Origin: Fen-1308 sp035319125
GTDB lineage: Bacteria; Nitrospirota; Thermodesulfovibrionia; Thermodesulfovibrionales; Dissulfurispiraceae
Length of the DNA stretch: 64,000 nucleotides
Reading direction: 5' to 3'
Assembly: GCA_035319125.1 (NCBI GenBank)
Contig: DATHDG010000012.1
Span: 62,001 to 126,000, forward strand
Shown here: in pieces, positions 24,444 to 32,905 of the stretch
Numbering within the stretch: the first letter of the stretch is position 1
Layout of the letters: every line of letters starts with the position of its first letter
Notes under the pieces: model-generated
The model's database searches: none
Told to the model about the DNA's origin: nothing
What the model saw: only the letters and a program-made list of their open reading frames with translations
Position numbers and translations under genes: made by a program

Positions 24444-25154
24444 TTAAGGCACTTCGCTTTCTTCCCACTTGATCTCATCAACACTTTCAATATCGCTCAG
24501 CTTTGCTACGACTTCATCAAATCGTATCGGCTCTCTGTGTGAAATGCGTATGCGCACAATGATCTTTTCATTTTTTAAATCCTTAACGTAGCTGGCGAAA
24601 TGAATGGTTAAATGAGCGTATTCCAATAATATTGTCTTTATTCTTTCAAGTGGGCTGGTCGTGCCGCTGCAAACTATTGTCAAGATAATGAATTCTGTGC
24701 GTGGTAAAACGGTTTTTATTCTACGAAGACTATAGAGATAAAAAAGGCTGAAGCAGGTCGTGAATACAGCCGGAATAATATATCCTGCTCCTATTGAAAG
24801 GCCAACGCCGGTTACGAGCCAAAGGCCCGCTGCAGTAGTTAAGCCCCTTACCGATCCTTTGCCCTTTATTATTGCTCCTGCGCCAAGGAATCCCATACTG
24901 GCAATTGCGTAAGATGCTATTCTGCCGGGGTCGAGGCGGACTACCGAATCCGTAACTCCTACGGAATGAAACAACACTTCCATATGGAGCGATAGCTGCA
25001 TCATGAGACAGGCGCCAATGCAGACCAGTATGTTTGTCCGCAACCCGGCTGCCTGACCGTGGGCTTCCCGTTCAAATCCTATAGCGCCCCCGGCTAGCGT
25101 CGCCAGCGCGAGCTTTGCCAAATCATCAAGGTACTCGAGGTACGCGAACTCCAC
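24444..25154 (-). CDS. MgtC/SapB-family inner-membrane protein
   Basis: This 236-residue protein has four to five membrane helices in the first 150 residues, including GGAIGFEREAHGQAAGLRTNILVCIGACL and GFLGAGAIIKGKGSVRGLTTAAGLW, the two signature segments of MgtC. The C-terminal cytoplasmic domain (about 155-236) looks ACT-like. Family members affect Mg homeostasis or ATP synthase; here the role is open. Confidence 0.9.
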   Translation of the reverse strand: MEFAYLEYLDDLAKLALATLAGGAIGFEREAHGQAAGLRTNILVCIGACLMMQLSLHMEVLFHSVGVTDSVVRLDPGRIASYAIASMGFLGAGAIIKGKGSVRGLTTAAGLWLVTGVGLSIGAGYIIPAVFTTCFSLFYLYSLRRIKTVLPRTEFIILTIVCSGTTSPLERIKTILLEYAHLTIHFASYVKDLKNEKIIVRIRISHREPIRFDEVVAKLSDIESVDEIKWEESEVP

Positions 25155-25199
25155 AACAAATATTCTATCATTACTTGCCTAAAAAGGGAACGAAAAGAT

Positions 25200-25224
25200 G
25201 CCGGACGAGCTATACTCGTCCGGC
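25200..25224 (-). terminator. Terminator hairpin after dsbC
   Basis: GCCGGACGAG / CTCGTCCGGC form a perfect 10-bp stem with loop CTATA. On the minus strand it is followed by ATCTTTTCG. It lies 12 bases past the dsbC-like stop. Confidence 0.8.
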
Positions 25225-25235
25225 CTGAGAATATT

Positions 25236-26015
25236 TTATTTAGCGATCATTTCTATAAGAGTGTCGGCTTCGCGATAGCCGGCTAGAACTCTGCCATCGG
25301 GAAGAATCAGGGCTGGCGTGCCGCTGATGCCGAGGTCGTTCGCAAGCTTTTTATTATCCTCGATGACCTTTGTGTCGCATTCAGCCTTCTCGATAGGTTT
25401 ACCTGCAAAATTGTCTTCCAACAGCTGAATTGATTTTTTACATACAATGGCCTTTGATTTCCATTCTGCATCTTTATGCATGGGCAACGGGAGCAGCTTG
25501 ATGAAGAAGGCTATATCTTTTCTCTTCTCCAGAACTTTCTTCATTTCAGCATGCAGCTTGGAGCAATAGGGGCAGTCCGGATCACTGAATACAACCACCT
25601 TGTATTTTGCATCTTTATCGCCGAGCACAAGAGACTCTGTCAACGGTATTTTAGAGACGTCGACTTTGTTAGAACGGTCGAAGCTCTCTTGCGTAAGATT
25701 TTTCTTTTCCTTGATATTTATAATTGCACCACTAAAGAAGTTCTTCTTGGAATAGTCTATATAAACAATCCCTTTGCGACCTCCCGCCTGAAGCAATACC
25801 TCCCAGAGACCCTTAACGGGCCCTTGGCCAACATTAATAATGGTCGCATCCGGAATCACGTCCTTAAGAATTGTTGCAGCCTCCTCATTTTTCAGTATGT
25901 GGCACTTTGCACAATCGTGTACTTTAAGATCATGGTCTTTGTCAGACAAAGCGCAGGCCTGAGTAGCGAAAACAAGCACAGCCAGAATCATTGTAAAGAA
26001 TATTTTATGCATCAC
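25236..26015 (-). CDS. DsbC-like thiol:disulfide interchange protein with a CxxCH motif
   Basis: This 259-residue exported protein has a signal peptide (first about 22 residues), an N-terminal region, and a thioredoxin-like DsbC domain with CPYC (148-151) and cis-Pro in SGTPALILPDGR. It should isomerise or reduce disulfides in the periplasm. Residues 35-39 read CAKCH, the c-type haem attachment motif, just after signal cleavage. No other haem signature is visible; it may bind a haem or just be a second thiol pair. Followed by a terminator. Confidence 0.85.
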   Translation of the reverse strand: MMHKIFFTMILAVLVFATQACALSDKDHDLKVHDCAKCHILKNEEAATILKDVIPDATIINVGQGPVKGLWEVLLQAGGRKGIVYIDYSKKNFFSGAIINIKEKKNLTQESFDRSNKVDVSKIPLTESLVLGDKDAKYKVVVFSDPDCPYCSKLHAEMKKVLEKRKDIAFFIKLLPLPMHKDAEWKSKAIVCKKSIQLLEDNFAGKPIEKAECDTKVIEDNKKLANDLGISGTPALILPDGRVLAGYREADTLIEMIAK

Positions 26016-26103
26016 TCACCTCCAAATTGAAAACAACTCATGCTTAAAAAGCATGACATACCTGCGGCAGCACGGGCAAAAAAAACGTGACAAGGCAGGC
26101 TCT

Positions 26104-26484
26104 TTATTCAGGACCTATCTGGCGGATCCGATTATCCAGATCTGATAGTCCACCGCCCATAAGGGCATCAACAAGCAGATTGGATATTTCTCTCTTCGTT
26201 TTTTCAGGAGACAGCTGCAATGCAGCCCTAAGGGGAGGGACAGCCAGAGCCCATTTACCCAGATTAAGGTATGATCTGCCGAGAAGCAGATAGGCATCGG
26301 TAAAATTAGGATCCAAATCAGTAGCCTTTTCAAAATAGGGTATAGCCGCTTCGTACTGACCGCGATTGAAATATGACATGCCCCGGTCGAATTCATCCTG
26401 TGCACTATAGATTCCAAATAGCGCGCAAGAAGAAATCAAGACTGCTAAGCAACTTAATACAGCTGCTCTCAATATAGTGTTCAT
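26104..26484 (-). CDS. Small TPR lipoprotein
   Basis: This 126-residue lipoprotein (lipobox ISSC, Cys about 20) has two to three tetratricopeptide repeats: EFDRGMSYFNRGQYEAAIPY, AYLLLGRSYLNLGKWALAVP and the helix after. A short acidic C-terminus follows. Role unknown; probably envelope scaffold. It lies upstream of the dsbC-like gene on the same strand (about 90 bases). Confidence 0.75.
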   Translation of the reverse strand: MNTILRAAVLSCLAVLISSCALFGIYSAQDEFDRGMSYFNRGQYEAAIPYFEKATDLDPNFTDAYLLLGRSYLNLGKWALAVPPLRAALQLSPEKTKREISNLLVDALMGGGLSDLDNRIRQIGPE

Positions 26485-26599
26485 TATTCGCCCTCTCTAA
26501 ACTATTTTGTTAAATAGCTGTTGTACAAGTTTAGTCTCTCAGGTAAAGCGTGTCAATATTTATCGGTAGGGTATGATGTCGCATGGCTGAAGATTTTTA

Positions 26600-26658
26600 T
26601 TGACAATAACATTTCTTTTGCCTTAAAATCTAAAGCTTAAGGAGCGAATGCTTCGCTC
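26600..26658 (+). promoter_or_regulatory. speH promoter and 5'-leader hairpin
   Basis: TTGACA (26600..26605) and TAAAAT (26624..26629) are 18 bases apart. Transcription would start near 26636. The leader then contains a perfect GAGCGAA-TGC-TTCGCTC hairpin (26642..26658) before the start codon at 26686. Confidence 0.6.
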
Positions 26659-26685
26659 AATTCTTAACTGACGGGGGGTAAGAAA

Positions 26686-27093
26686 TTGTATGCTTTAGGT
26701 ACCCATCTATTGGTAGAGTTGAGGGACTGTAATCCTGAGATTCTCAAGGACCTTAACAAGGTTAAAGGCGCTTTGGTCACGGCAGCAAAAGTGGCGAAGG
26801 CAACGATTATCGATGTATCATTTCATGAATTCAATCCATTCGGGATAAGCGGAATGGTAGTTATCGCAGAATCGCATCTCTCCATCCATACTTGGCCCGA
26901 ATATTCCTACGCCGCCGTCGATATCTTTACCTGTGGAGACGTCATCAAGCCGGAAGTTGCTGCGCAATTCCTAATAGGACAATTTGAGAGCAAGACGCCT
27001 TCTATTGTCGAGATGAAGAGGGGGATTCTTTCGATAGCTAATGAAAAGCTTCCTCACAAGGTAAGCGATGAAGCAATCGAGATGGTTTGTTGA
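26686..27093 (+). CDS. speH: S-adenosylmethionine decarboxylase proenzyme
   Basis: This 135-residue class 1B enzyme provides aminopropyl groups for polyamines. Cleavage between Glu62 and Ser63 (AESHLSIHTWPEY) creates the pyruvoyl group. His68 and Cys83 match the processing and catalytic residues known in Thermotoga. The start is TTG 26686 (MYALGTHLL); no in-frame ATG is near. A hairpin in its leader could modulate expression. Followed by a GC-rich hairpin at 27109..27133. Confidence 0.93.
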   Translation: MYALGTHLLVELRDCNPEILKDLNKVKGALVTAAKVAKATIIDVSFHEFNPFGISGMVVIAESHLSIHTWPEYSYAAVDIFTCGDVIKPEVAAQFLIGQFESKTPSIVEMKRGILSIANEKLPHKVSDEAIEMVC

Positions 27094-27108
27094 AAGCACA
27101 GAACGACG

Positions 27109-27133
27109 GCCGGGGCGATTGAATCGCCCCGGC
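27109..27133. terminator. Hairpin between convergent speH and small Cys-rich gene
   Basis: GCCGGGGCGAT and ATCGCCCCGGC form a perfect 11-bp stem with loop TGA between two convergent genes. T-runs are weak on both sides (AATAATTAA), so it may act on both strands with Rho or as a barrier. Confidence 0.7.
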
Positions 27134-27152
27134 AATAATTAAGGCGTTATAA

Positions 27153-27404
27153 CTACTTCTGCTGCAAAGTTTTCCACTCTTCAATTACGGCTTTGCATTC
27201 TGGAGAAGCTTTTTCAATATTCTCGGGTTTGCTTACGCACGATCTTCTTCCGCCACCGCCCGCTTTTACATCCGCACATGGCCCACCTGGAGCAATCATT
27301 GCTGCACAGTCTTTTTCAAATTTCGCCTTGTTGGATGCGTCATCAGCCGCAAATGCGCTGATGCTGAAAAGCAGACACGGGACCAAAATTAATAACTTTT
27401 TCAT
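27153..27404 (-). CDS. Small periplasmic Cys-containing protein
   Basis: This 83-residue protein has a signal peptide (cleavage likely after AFAA) and a mature part of about 63 residues with four cysteines (DCAAM, GPCADV, RSCVS, ECKAV) spaced for two disulfides, and a GGGG loop. No family was recognised. SD AGGAGG is 6 bases before ATG 27404. Monocistronic. Confidence 0.7.
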   Translation of the reverse strand: MKKLLILVPCLLFSISAFAADDASNKAKFEKDCAAMIAPGGPCADVKAGGGGRRSCVSKPENIEKASPECKAVIEEWKTLQQK

Positions 27405-27750
27405 TATAAACCTCCTGAACCAAAGATTCGCCCCGATGTGTCCAGGGCTATGGAAATGCGGCGATGCCGCCTTTCACATGATATGACATTGATTTCTCTC
27501 TTCCGCACTGACAGTCGCCGGCATTTTGGCAAATAAACAAGGCAACCGAACGTCACAACTTGAATGAGCATAAGATTTATTGAGTACATACTACCAGATT
27601 ATTATTAAATGAGCAATAAAAAAATGCTGCCTTAATTTTTCATGGAGATGCAATCTACAGGAGTATGTTAATCAGCAAACGATAAAGGAAGATTTACGCG
27701 GTGAAATTAAGACTGCATGTGTAATAAGGTGAAGTGCCTGCTCAATTGTT
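27405..27750. other. 346-bp stretch without a gene
   Basis: No coding frame, tRNA, hairpin terminator or repeat is convincing here. It is AT-rich towards 27,600-27,720. It must contain the promoter of the small Cys-rich gene, but no clean hexamers were seen. Confidence 0.4.
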
Positions 27751-28881
27751 TCAGACAAGCGGCAGGCATATCCGAAATGTTGTCCCCTTGCCTGATTCAC
27801 TTTCGACTGTAATATTGCCTCCATTTTGTTTCACAATTCCATAGACCATTGCAAGGCCCAGTCCTGTGCCCATGCCAACTTCTTTTGTCGTGAAGAATGG
27901 TTCAAAGATATGTTCTATAGTCATTCGGTCCATGCCAGTTCCAGTGTCTGAAATTATCAGAGCAGCATGTGGCTGAGCAGTCTCAGATTTCGAGTCTCCT
28001 GTATGTATATCTGAGCTCTCATGCCGCTCTGTGTATATATTCAGGATCCCGCCGCCGGGCATTGCATCGCGGGCATTGATCGCCAGATGGACAAGGACCT
28101 GCTCAATCTGATCGCGGTCAACCATTACAGCCAGCGCTTCATGTGAGAGTCTGATTGAGAGATCAATATTATCTCCAACCGCAACAGCAAGAGCCGCCTG
28201 CGATATTTTGATTATCTCATTGAGGTCGTGAAGCATCAGATTAGTGATTTGCTGACGGCTAAATGCGAGCAGACCATGGGTGATTTCCGAGGCCTGCTTG
28301 GCTGCCAGGAGTATCTCGTGGATGTATTCCCTTGTTGTTTTGTCCTCAATTCTGTCTTGCGCCAGTTTTCCATATCCGATTATCGAGGTCAGAATATTAT
28401 TGAAATGATGGGCTACACCCCCTGAGAGAACACCTACGGCTTTCATCTTTTCTGCCCTGATCTCTGCGCTTCGCATACGGGTTTCTGCCGCACGCATCCG
28501 TGCATCTGTCTCGCTCTTGTAAAGCGCAACTTCTATAGTGCTTTTTAGCGTATTCATATCGCATGGTTTTGGAAGGTACCCGAATGGTTCCACCTTCTTG
28601 GCCTGCTTCAATGTTTCAGGATCGGAATGGGCGGTAAGAAATATTATCGGGATTGCACTATTACTGCGAATGATATGTGCTGCTTCAATGCCATTCATTC
28701 GGCCGTCCAATGTAATATCCATAATGATAAGATCCGGGCTGAGCTCGGTCGCCATTCTGACTGCATCTTCTCCGCTCGAGGCGTTAGCTGATACGTCATA
28801 CCCCAGCGCATTCAGGTTCGACTTGAAATACATCGCCGTCACTGCTTCATCCTCAACCAGCAGAATAGTTTTCTTGTCCAT
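27751..28881 (-). CDS. Response regulator-histidine kinase (receiver first)
   Basis: This protein of about 376 residues has an N-terminal receiver (about 5-120: VEDE, phosphoacceptor in LIIMDITLDG, Lys in YLPKPCD), a coiled-coil linker (about 128-150), a DHp helix and a HATPase domain (NARDAMPGGG, DTGTGMD, FTTKEVGMGTGLGL). The H-box reads GVAHHFNNIL: the acidic residue usual after the phospho-His is His. The start ATG 28881 (MDKKTI, SD AAGGAAAT) was preferred to 28905. It overlaps the upstream CHASE kinase by 29 bases, so its receiver is the likely target of that kinase. Confidence 0.88.
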   Translation of the reverse strand: MDKKTILLVEDEAVTAMYFKSNLNALGYDVSANASSGEDAVRMATELSPDLIIMDITLDGRMNGIEAAHIIRSNSAIPIIFLTAHSDPETLKQAKKVEPFGYLPKPCDMNTLKSTIEVALYKSETDARMRAAETRMRSAEIRAEKMKAVGVLSGGVAHHFNNILTSIIGYGKLAQDRIEDKTTREYIHEILLAAKQASEITHGLLAFSRQQITNLMLHDLNEIIKISQAALAVAVGDNIDLSIRLSHEALAVMVDRDQIEQVLVHLAINARDAMPGGGILNIYTERHESSDIHTGDSKSETAQPHAALIISDTGTGMDRMTIEHIFEPFFTTKEVGMGTGLGLAMVYGIVKQNGGNITVESESGKGTTFRICLPLV

Positions 28882-30943
28882 AATGTATTTCCTTTTCATA
28901 TTCATTGCGGGGGAAAGTTATTTTCACCTTTGTTCCTTGCGAATGCGTCATTTCAATGGTTCCATGAATTTGCTTGGCCAGCGCGTTAACTAGTTGCAGC
29001 CCCAGTGATGGAGCATTGAAAAAATCTATTTCATTTGACAAACCTACACCATTGTCCTCGGAATATAACACATAATTGCCATCTTCCCGGATGTTGATGC
29101 CTACACGGATTATCCCATCTCTGCCATCTGGAAAGGCATACTTGAGGCTGTTCGATACCAGTTCATTAATTATCAGACCGCATGGTATGCCGACATTTAT
29201 ATCCAATTCAAGGTGATCCATATCTACAATACATTTGACCCTGCTGAGCCTGTAACTTTCTGAAATGCGGTTTACAAGAGTTTCAAGATACTCCTTGAAA
29301 TCTATATGAGCCAGATCTGTAGATCTATACAGGCTCTCGTGAATAAGCGATATGGAATAAACTTTATCTCGGCTCTCCTGGAATTTGGCCCGGACAAGCT
29401 CATCAGTAACATCCTCGGCCTGAAGGCTCAATAGGCTATATATCACTTGCATATTGTTTTTAACACGATGGTGTATCTCTTTCAGCAACACCTCTTTTTC
29501 CTTCAGTGACTTGATCAGCTGCTCCTCAGCCTGCCTTCGATCGCTAATATCCCTGCCTGACGCAATAATACCGGCGACTTGCCCTTGCTCGTTTCTGAAT
29601 ATGCTTGCATTGCACAAAAGATAGGTTTCCTTGCCGGAAGCATGACGGACAGAAAGAGACTGATTAGTTACATGTTGTCCGGAATAAGCAAGCTGATACA
29701 GGTGTCCGGCCTGCTCGGGTTCTGTAAAGTATCCGGCAAAGTCAGTGCCGATGAGTTCAGAACGCCCGATGCCTGTGATCTGTTCAGCAGCTGCGTTAAC
29801 ATCAGTTACTTTACCTTCCGAATCTATGATAACACATGGGTCAGGAATTGCTTCGATGAGGCTGCGGGTGTAGTTATAAGCCGTTTCAACATTTTCCGCA
29901 TGAATTACGCTTAGAAGGAAGCCGGCGACAAGGCCGGTGAAGGCAAGGCCGGCTAAAAAAAAGTGTATGTAGCGAAGGCTGCTTCTGGTCGAGACAAAAT
30001 CGCGCGTTGCCCAATAAGTTATCAACCATTTCCGCCCACAAACGTCTATGGTCATAGATTTTGTCAATCCGCTCGCTACAAATTTTTGGTTTTTCATAGC
30101 TTCCTGGCTGGTGCCCGATGAATGTGCATATAGAAATTGCTCTTCTTCCGGAGCCGACTCGTCGCGGATTGAGAAATTAATGCCTTCAGGCCTAAGATAT
30201 TTAACCGAATGTTCAGCAATATCGCCTATTCTGAATACACCCAGTGCAAAACCTCTAATATTATCCGATCGTGCCTGTTCAGAAGCAGCTGTTAAGCTTT
30301 CTCTGTAAATCGGAGCAAATACAATAAAACCTAATTGATCCTTTGTTTCTTGAACAAGTGTTATTCTGGCGGTGGCCCTCGTCATGCCGGTCTTGCGCGC
30401 AGAATCCAGGGCTGATAAACGAGTCTCACTGGAAGCAAGATCAAACCCTAATGCGAGCTCATTGCCCCTATAAGGCTCTACAAAATATACCGGGAAATAC
30501 TCGCTTCGCTTTTCGGCTCTCTTCATTCTGCCTTGAGAAATCAGCTGAGTAAATTGGAAATTGGTGAAGCCGGCCTCTCTTGCGGCCTGCTCGTAATCCT
30601 GTCTTCGAGAATCCGTAACTGATGGTATCCACTCAAGAGCTTTAATGCTTGTGTGCTGTTGTAAAATGTGGTTTGTAAAGCTATTAAACTCGGCCCTGCC
30701 AACTTCTTCAGGCATTGTGTAAAACAACGCCTGAAGTGATTGAAGAACCGCCAAGTCGCTGTCAAGCTCTCGCTTGAATGCAGAATAGAGGTTGTTCGTA
30801 ACACCATTGAATTCTGCCTCTATAAGCCTCTTGTTGGAGTAATAGCTGGTCGAAGAAACTATTAAGGAGAGAGCGACACCAAGAACCAATATCATAGCGA
30901 AAAAGATATTGCGAGAAATCCTTTTGCCTAACGAGTTTAGCAT
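28853..30943 (-). CDS. CHASE-PAS sensor histidine kinase (HisKA_2 type)
   Basis: This 696-residue inner-membrane kinase has a membrane helix (about 13-33), a periplasmic CHASE domain (about 75-265; ALEWIPSVTDSRR, FPVYFVEPY), a second helix (about 328-348), a PAS domain (about 360-480, DPCVIIDSEGKVTDVN) and a HisKA_2 domain with EIHHRVKNNMQVIYSLLSLQ (about 490), then HATPase. CHASE senses small extracellular ligands in other systems. There is no receiver of its own; the next gene supplies one. Confidence 0.9.
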   Translation of the reverse strand: MLNSLGKRISRNIFFAMILVLGVALSLIVSSTSYYSNKRLIEAEFNGVTNNLYSAFKRELDSDLAVLQSLQALFYTMPEEVGRAEFNSFTNHILQQHTSIKALEWIPSVTDSRRQDYEQAAREAGFTNFQFTQLISQGRMKRAEKRSEYFPVYFVEPYRGNELALGFDLASSETRLSALDSARKTGMTRATARITLVQETKDQLGFIVFAPIYRESLTAASEQARSDNIRGFALGVFRIGDIAEHSVKYLRPEGINFSIRDESAPEEEQFLYAHSSGTSQEAMKNQKFVASGLTKSMTIDVCGRKWLITYWATRDFVSTRSSLRYIHFFLAGLAFTGLVAGFLLSVIHAENVETAYNYTRSLIEAIPDPCVIIDSEGKVTDVNAAAEQITGIGRSELIGTDFAGYFTEPEQAGHLYQLAYSGQHVTNQSLSVRHASGKETYLLCNASIFRNEQGQVAGIIASGRDISDRRQAEEQLIKSLKEKEVLLKEIHHRVKNNMQVIYSLLSLQAEDVTDELVRAKFQESRDKVYSISLIHESLYRSTDLAHIDFKEYLETLVNRISESYRLSRVKCIVDMDHLELDINVGIPCGLIINELVSNSLKYAFPDGRDGIIRVGINIREDGNYVLYSEDNGVGLSNEIDFFNAPSLGLQLVNALAKQIHGTIEMTHSQGTKVKITFPRNEYEKEIHYGQENYSAG

Positions 30944-31130
30944 TATGTTATTGCTATCATCTCTGACTTGGAGATAAAACTTATTTCTAAATGCACGAGT
31001 AAATTGCTGCCGGCCACTCTGTAAATTATTATGGCATGAATGCGTTTGATTGTAGATTGAATACTATTAACGCATGAAGATTGACCTGCTAAAATAGAAT
31101 CAAAGAGCAAAGCTTCTTATGCACCCGCGC

Positions 31131-31574
31131 CTATTTTGATGCGTTCTGCAATGGATATCCGGCCTCCTTCCAGGCCTTAAGCCCTCCTGACATATTAACT
31201 GCATTTCTGTAACCCAGATCATTCAATGTCCTTGTTGCAGGAGCGCTCCTTAGGTCCAATCCGCAGTAGACGATAATATTGGCATTCTTATCAGGAATAA
31301 GCAGACCAATTTTGAATTCAAGTGTCCCCCTTGATATGTTCATGGCACCCGGAATGTATCCTGTTTCGAACTCTTCGCGGTCTCTTACATCAACAAGTAT
31401 AACCGGCTCTTTTGCATCAACGATTCTTTTCACTTCAACAATGCTGACCTCTTTTATTGCTGATCTGGCTTCGCGAACTATTTCAGCAGGCGTTTTATCT
31501 GCGGCATTAGAAGCATCGAACAGTAAAGTCACCAATGCTGAGATTGAAATGAAACCGATAATTATAGCTCTCAT
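31131..31574 (-). CDS. Periplasmic rhodanese-domain protein
   Basis: This 147-residue exported protein (signal peptide about 1-24) has a single rhodanese domain: ILVDVRDREEFETGYIPGA, catalytic Cys in IVYCGLDLRS, then GLKAWKEAGYP. It would carry sulfur as persulfide or transfer it in the periplasm. The active loop CGLDLRS differs from typical CRSG/CxxGxR loops, so activity may be altered. Last gene after pgk, separated by a hairpin. Confidence 0.85.
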   Translation of the reverse strand: MRAIIIGFISISALVTLLFDASNAADKTPAEIVREARSAIKEVSIVEVKRIVDAKEPVILVDVRDREEFETGYIPGAMNISRGTLEFKIGLLIPDKNANIIVYCGLDLRSAPATRTLNDLGYRNAVNMSGGLKAWKEAGYPLQNASK

Positions 31575-31597
31575 ATCGTTCCTCTCCCGGTCAAGTG

Positions 31598-31629
31598 AAA
31601 GAGGAGACTGGAATCTTCGTCTCCTCTTT
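31598..31629. terminator. Terminator-like hairpin between pgk and the rhodanese gene
   Basis: AAAGAGGAGAC / GTCTCCTCTTT form a perfect 11-bp stem with a 10-nt loop. T-runs flank the stem on both strands, although short. It would end the gap-pgk transcript. Confidence 0.65.
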
Positions 31630-31672
31630 CCGGTTTGCTGTGACTATTAAAGCGAGCTAAGCGCCGCAACCC

Positions 31673-32902
31673 TTACTGTTTGTCGCTCAAGGCGGAGATG
31701 CCAGGCAGGTCTTTACCTTCAAGCAGTTGAAGTGAAGCGCCACCTCCAGTGGAAATGAACGTGATTGCATCACTGACTCCAGCTTTATGAACAGCGTAGT
31801 CTGTATCGCCTCCACCAACTATGGTAAGGGCATATGCGTCAGCGACTGAATGGGCAATGGCATAAGTTCCCCGCGAGAAAGCATCGATCTCAAATACGCC
31901 CATTGGGCCATTCCAGATGATCGTTTTTGCATTCTGAATAGCTTCGGAAAAGAGTTTGACTGATGCAGGCCCAATGTCCAGTGCCTTCCAGCCCTTTGGT
32001 ATTTCTTGGGTTGTAACTATCTTTGTTTCAGCTGCAGGCTCGATAGTCTGTGCCACTACGCTGTCTACGGGAATGTAAAATTTAACGTTATTCTTTTTCA
32101 GATTTTCGATTGTATCTTTGGCGAACCCGAGCATTTCAGCTTCCAGAAGCGAATCTCCGATCTCATAATCTAACGCCCTTATGAAAGTGTATGCCATACC
32201 ACCGCCTATTATGACTTTGTCGACCTTGTCCGCAAGATGCTGGAGCACTCCGATTTTGCCGGAGACCTTCGACCCGCCGAGTATGGCGACAAATGGTCTG
32301 ACCGGATTTTCGACAACGCCCTTTAAATATTCAATTTCCTTCTTCATCAAAAATCCTGCGGCTGAAGGAAGAAATTTTGTAATGCCGACGGTTGAAGCGT
32401 GCGCCCTGTGAGCAGCCCCGAAAGCGTCATTCACAAAAAAGTCGGCGAGTTTTGAAAGCGCCTTGGCGTAAGATTCGTCGTTCTGCTCCTCTTCAGGATG
32501 AAAGCGGAGATTCTCTAAGAGCAGCACATCGCCTTCCTTCATCTTAGATGCTATGCTTTCGATCTGTGGTCCTATGCAATCAGGTGCGAACAACACTTCC
32601 TTGTTCAGCAGTCTTTGCAAACGCTTAGCTACAGGGGCCAGGCTGTAACGAGGATCGACCTTTCCCTTAGGCCTTCCCAGATGAGAAGCCAAGATTATCT
32701 TCGCCCCTTCGTCTATGGCGTAGTTGATGGTCGGCAAGGCAGACCTTATACGGCGGTCGTCCGTAATAACCATATTGGCGTCCAGAGGAACATTGAAATC
32801 GACTCTTATAAATATTCTCTTGCCTTTTATCGCAAGGTCATCGATCGTCATTTTTCCCAATATGTCGCCGACAGATGGCGTAATGCCATTTTTCCTGGAC
32901 AT
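31673..32902 (-). CDS. pgk: Phosphoglycerate kinase
   Basis: This 409-residue glycolytic/gluconeogenic enzyme interconverts 1,3-bisphosphoglycerate plus ADP and 3-phosphoglycerate plus ATP. Conserved: RVDFNVPLD (about 33), SHLGRPKG (about 74), and the C-terminal GGGDTDYAVHKAGV with ISTGGGASLQLLEG. ATG 32902 has a strong SD (GAGGAGC), so an extension of about 17 residues precedes the usual start MTIDDL. It begins 3 bases after the gap stop. Confidence 0.96.
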   Translation of the reverse strand: MSRKNGITPSVGDILGKMTIDDLAIKGKRIFIRVDFNVPLDANMVITDDRRIRSALPTINYAIDEGAKIILASHLGRPKGKVDPRYSLAPVAKRLQRLLNKEVLFAPDCIGPQIESIASKMKEGDVLLLENLRFHPEEEQNDESYAKALSKLADFFVNDAFGAAHRAHASTVGITKFLPSAAGFLMKKEIEYLKGVVENPVRPFVAILGGSKVSGKIGVLQHLADKVDKVIIGGGMAYTFIRALDYEIGDSLLEAEMLGFAKDTIENLKKNNVKFYIPVDSVVAQTIEPAAETKIVTTQEIPKGWKALDIGPASVKLFSEAIQNAKTIIWNGPMGVFEIDAFSRGTYAIAHSVADAYALTIVGGGDTDYAVHKAGVSDAITFISTGGGASLQLLEGKDLPGISALSDKQ

Positions 32903-32905
32903 ATT

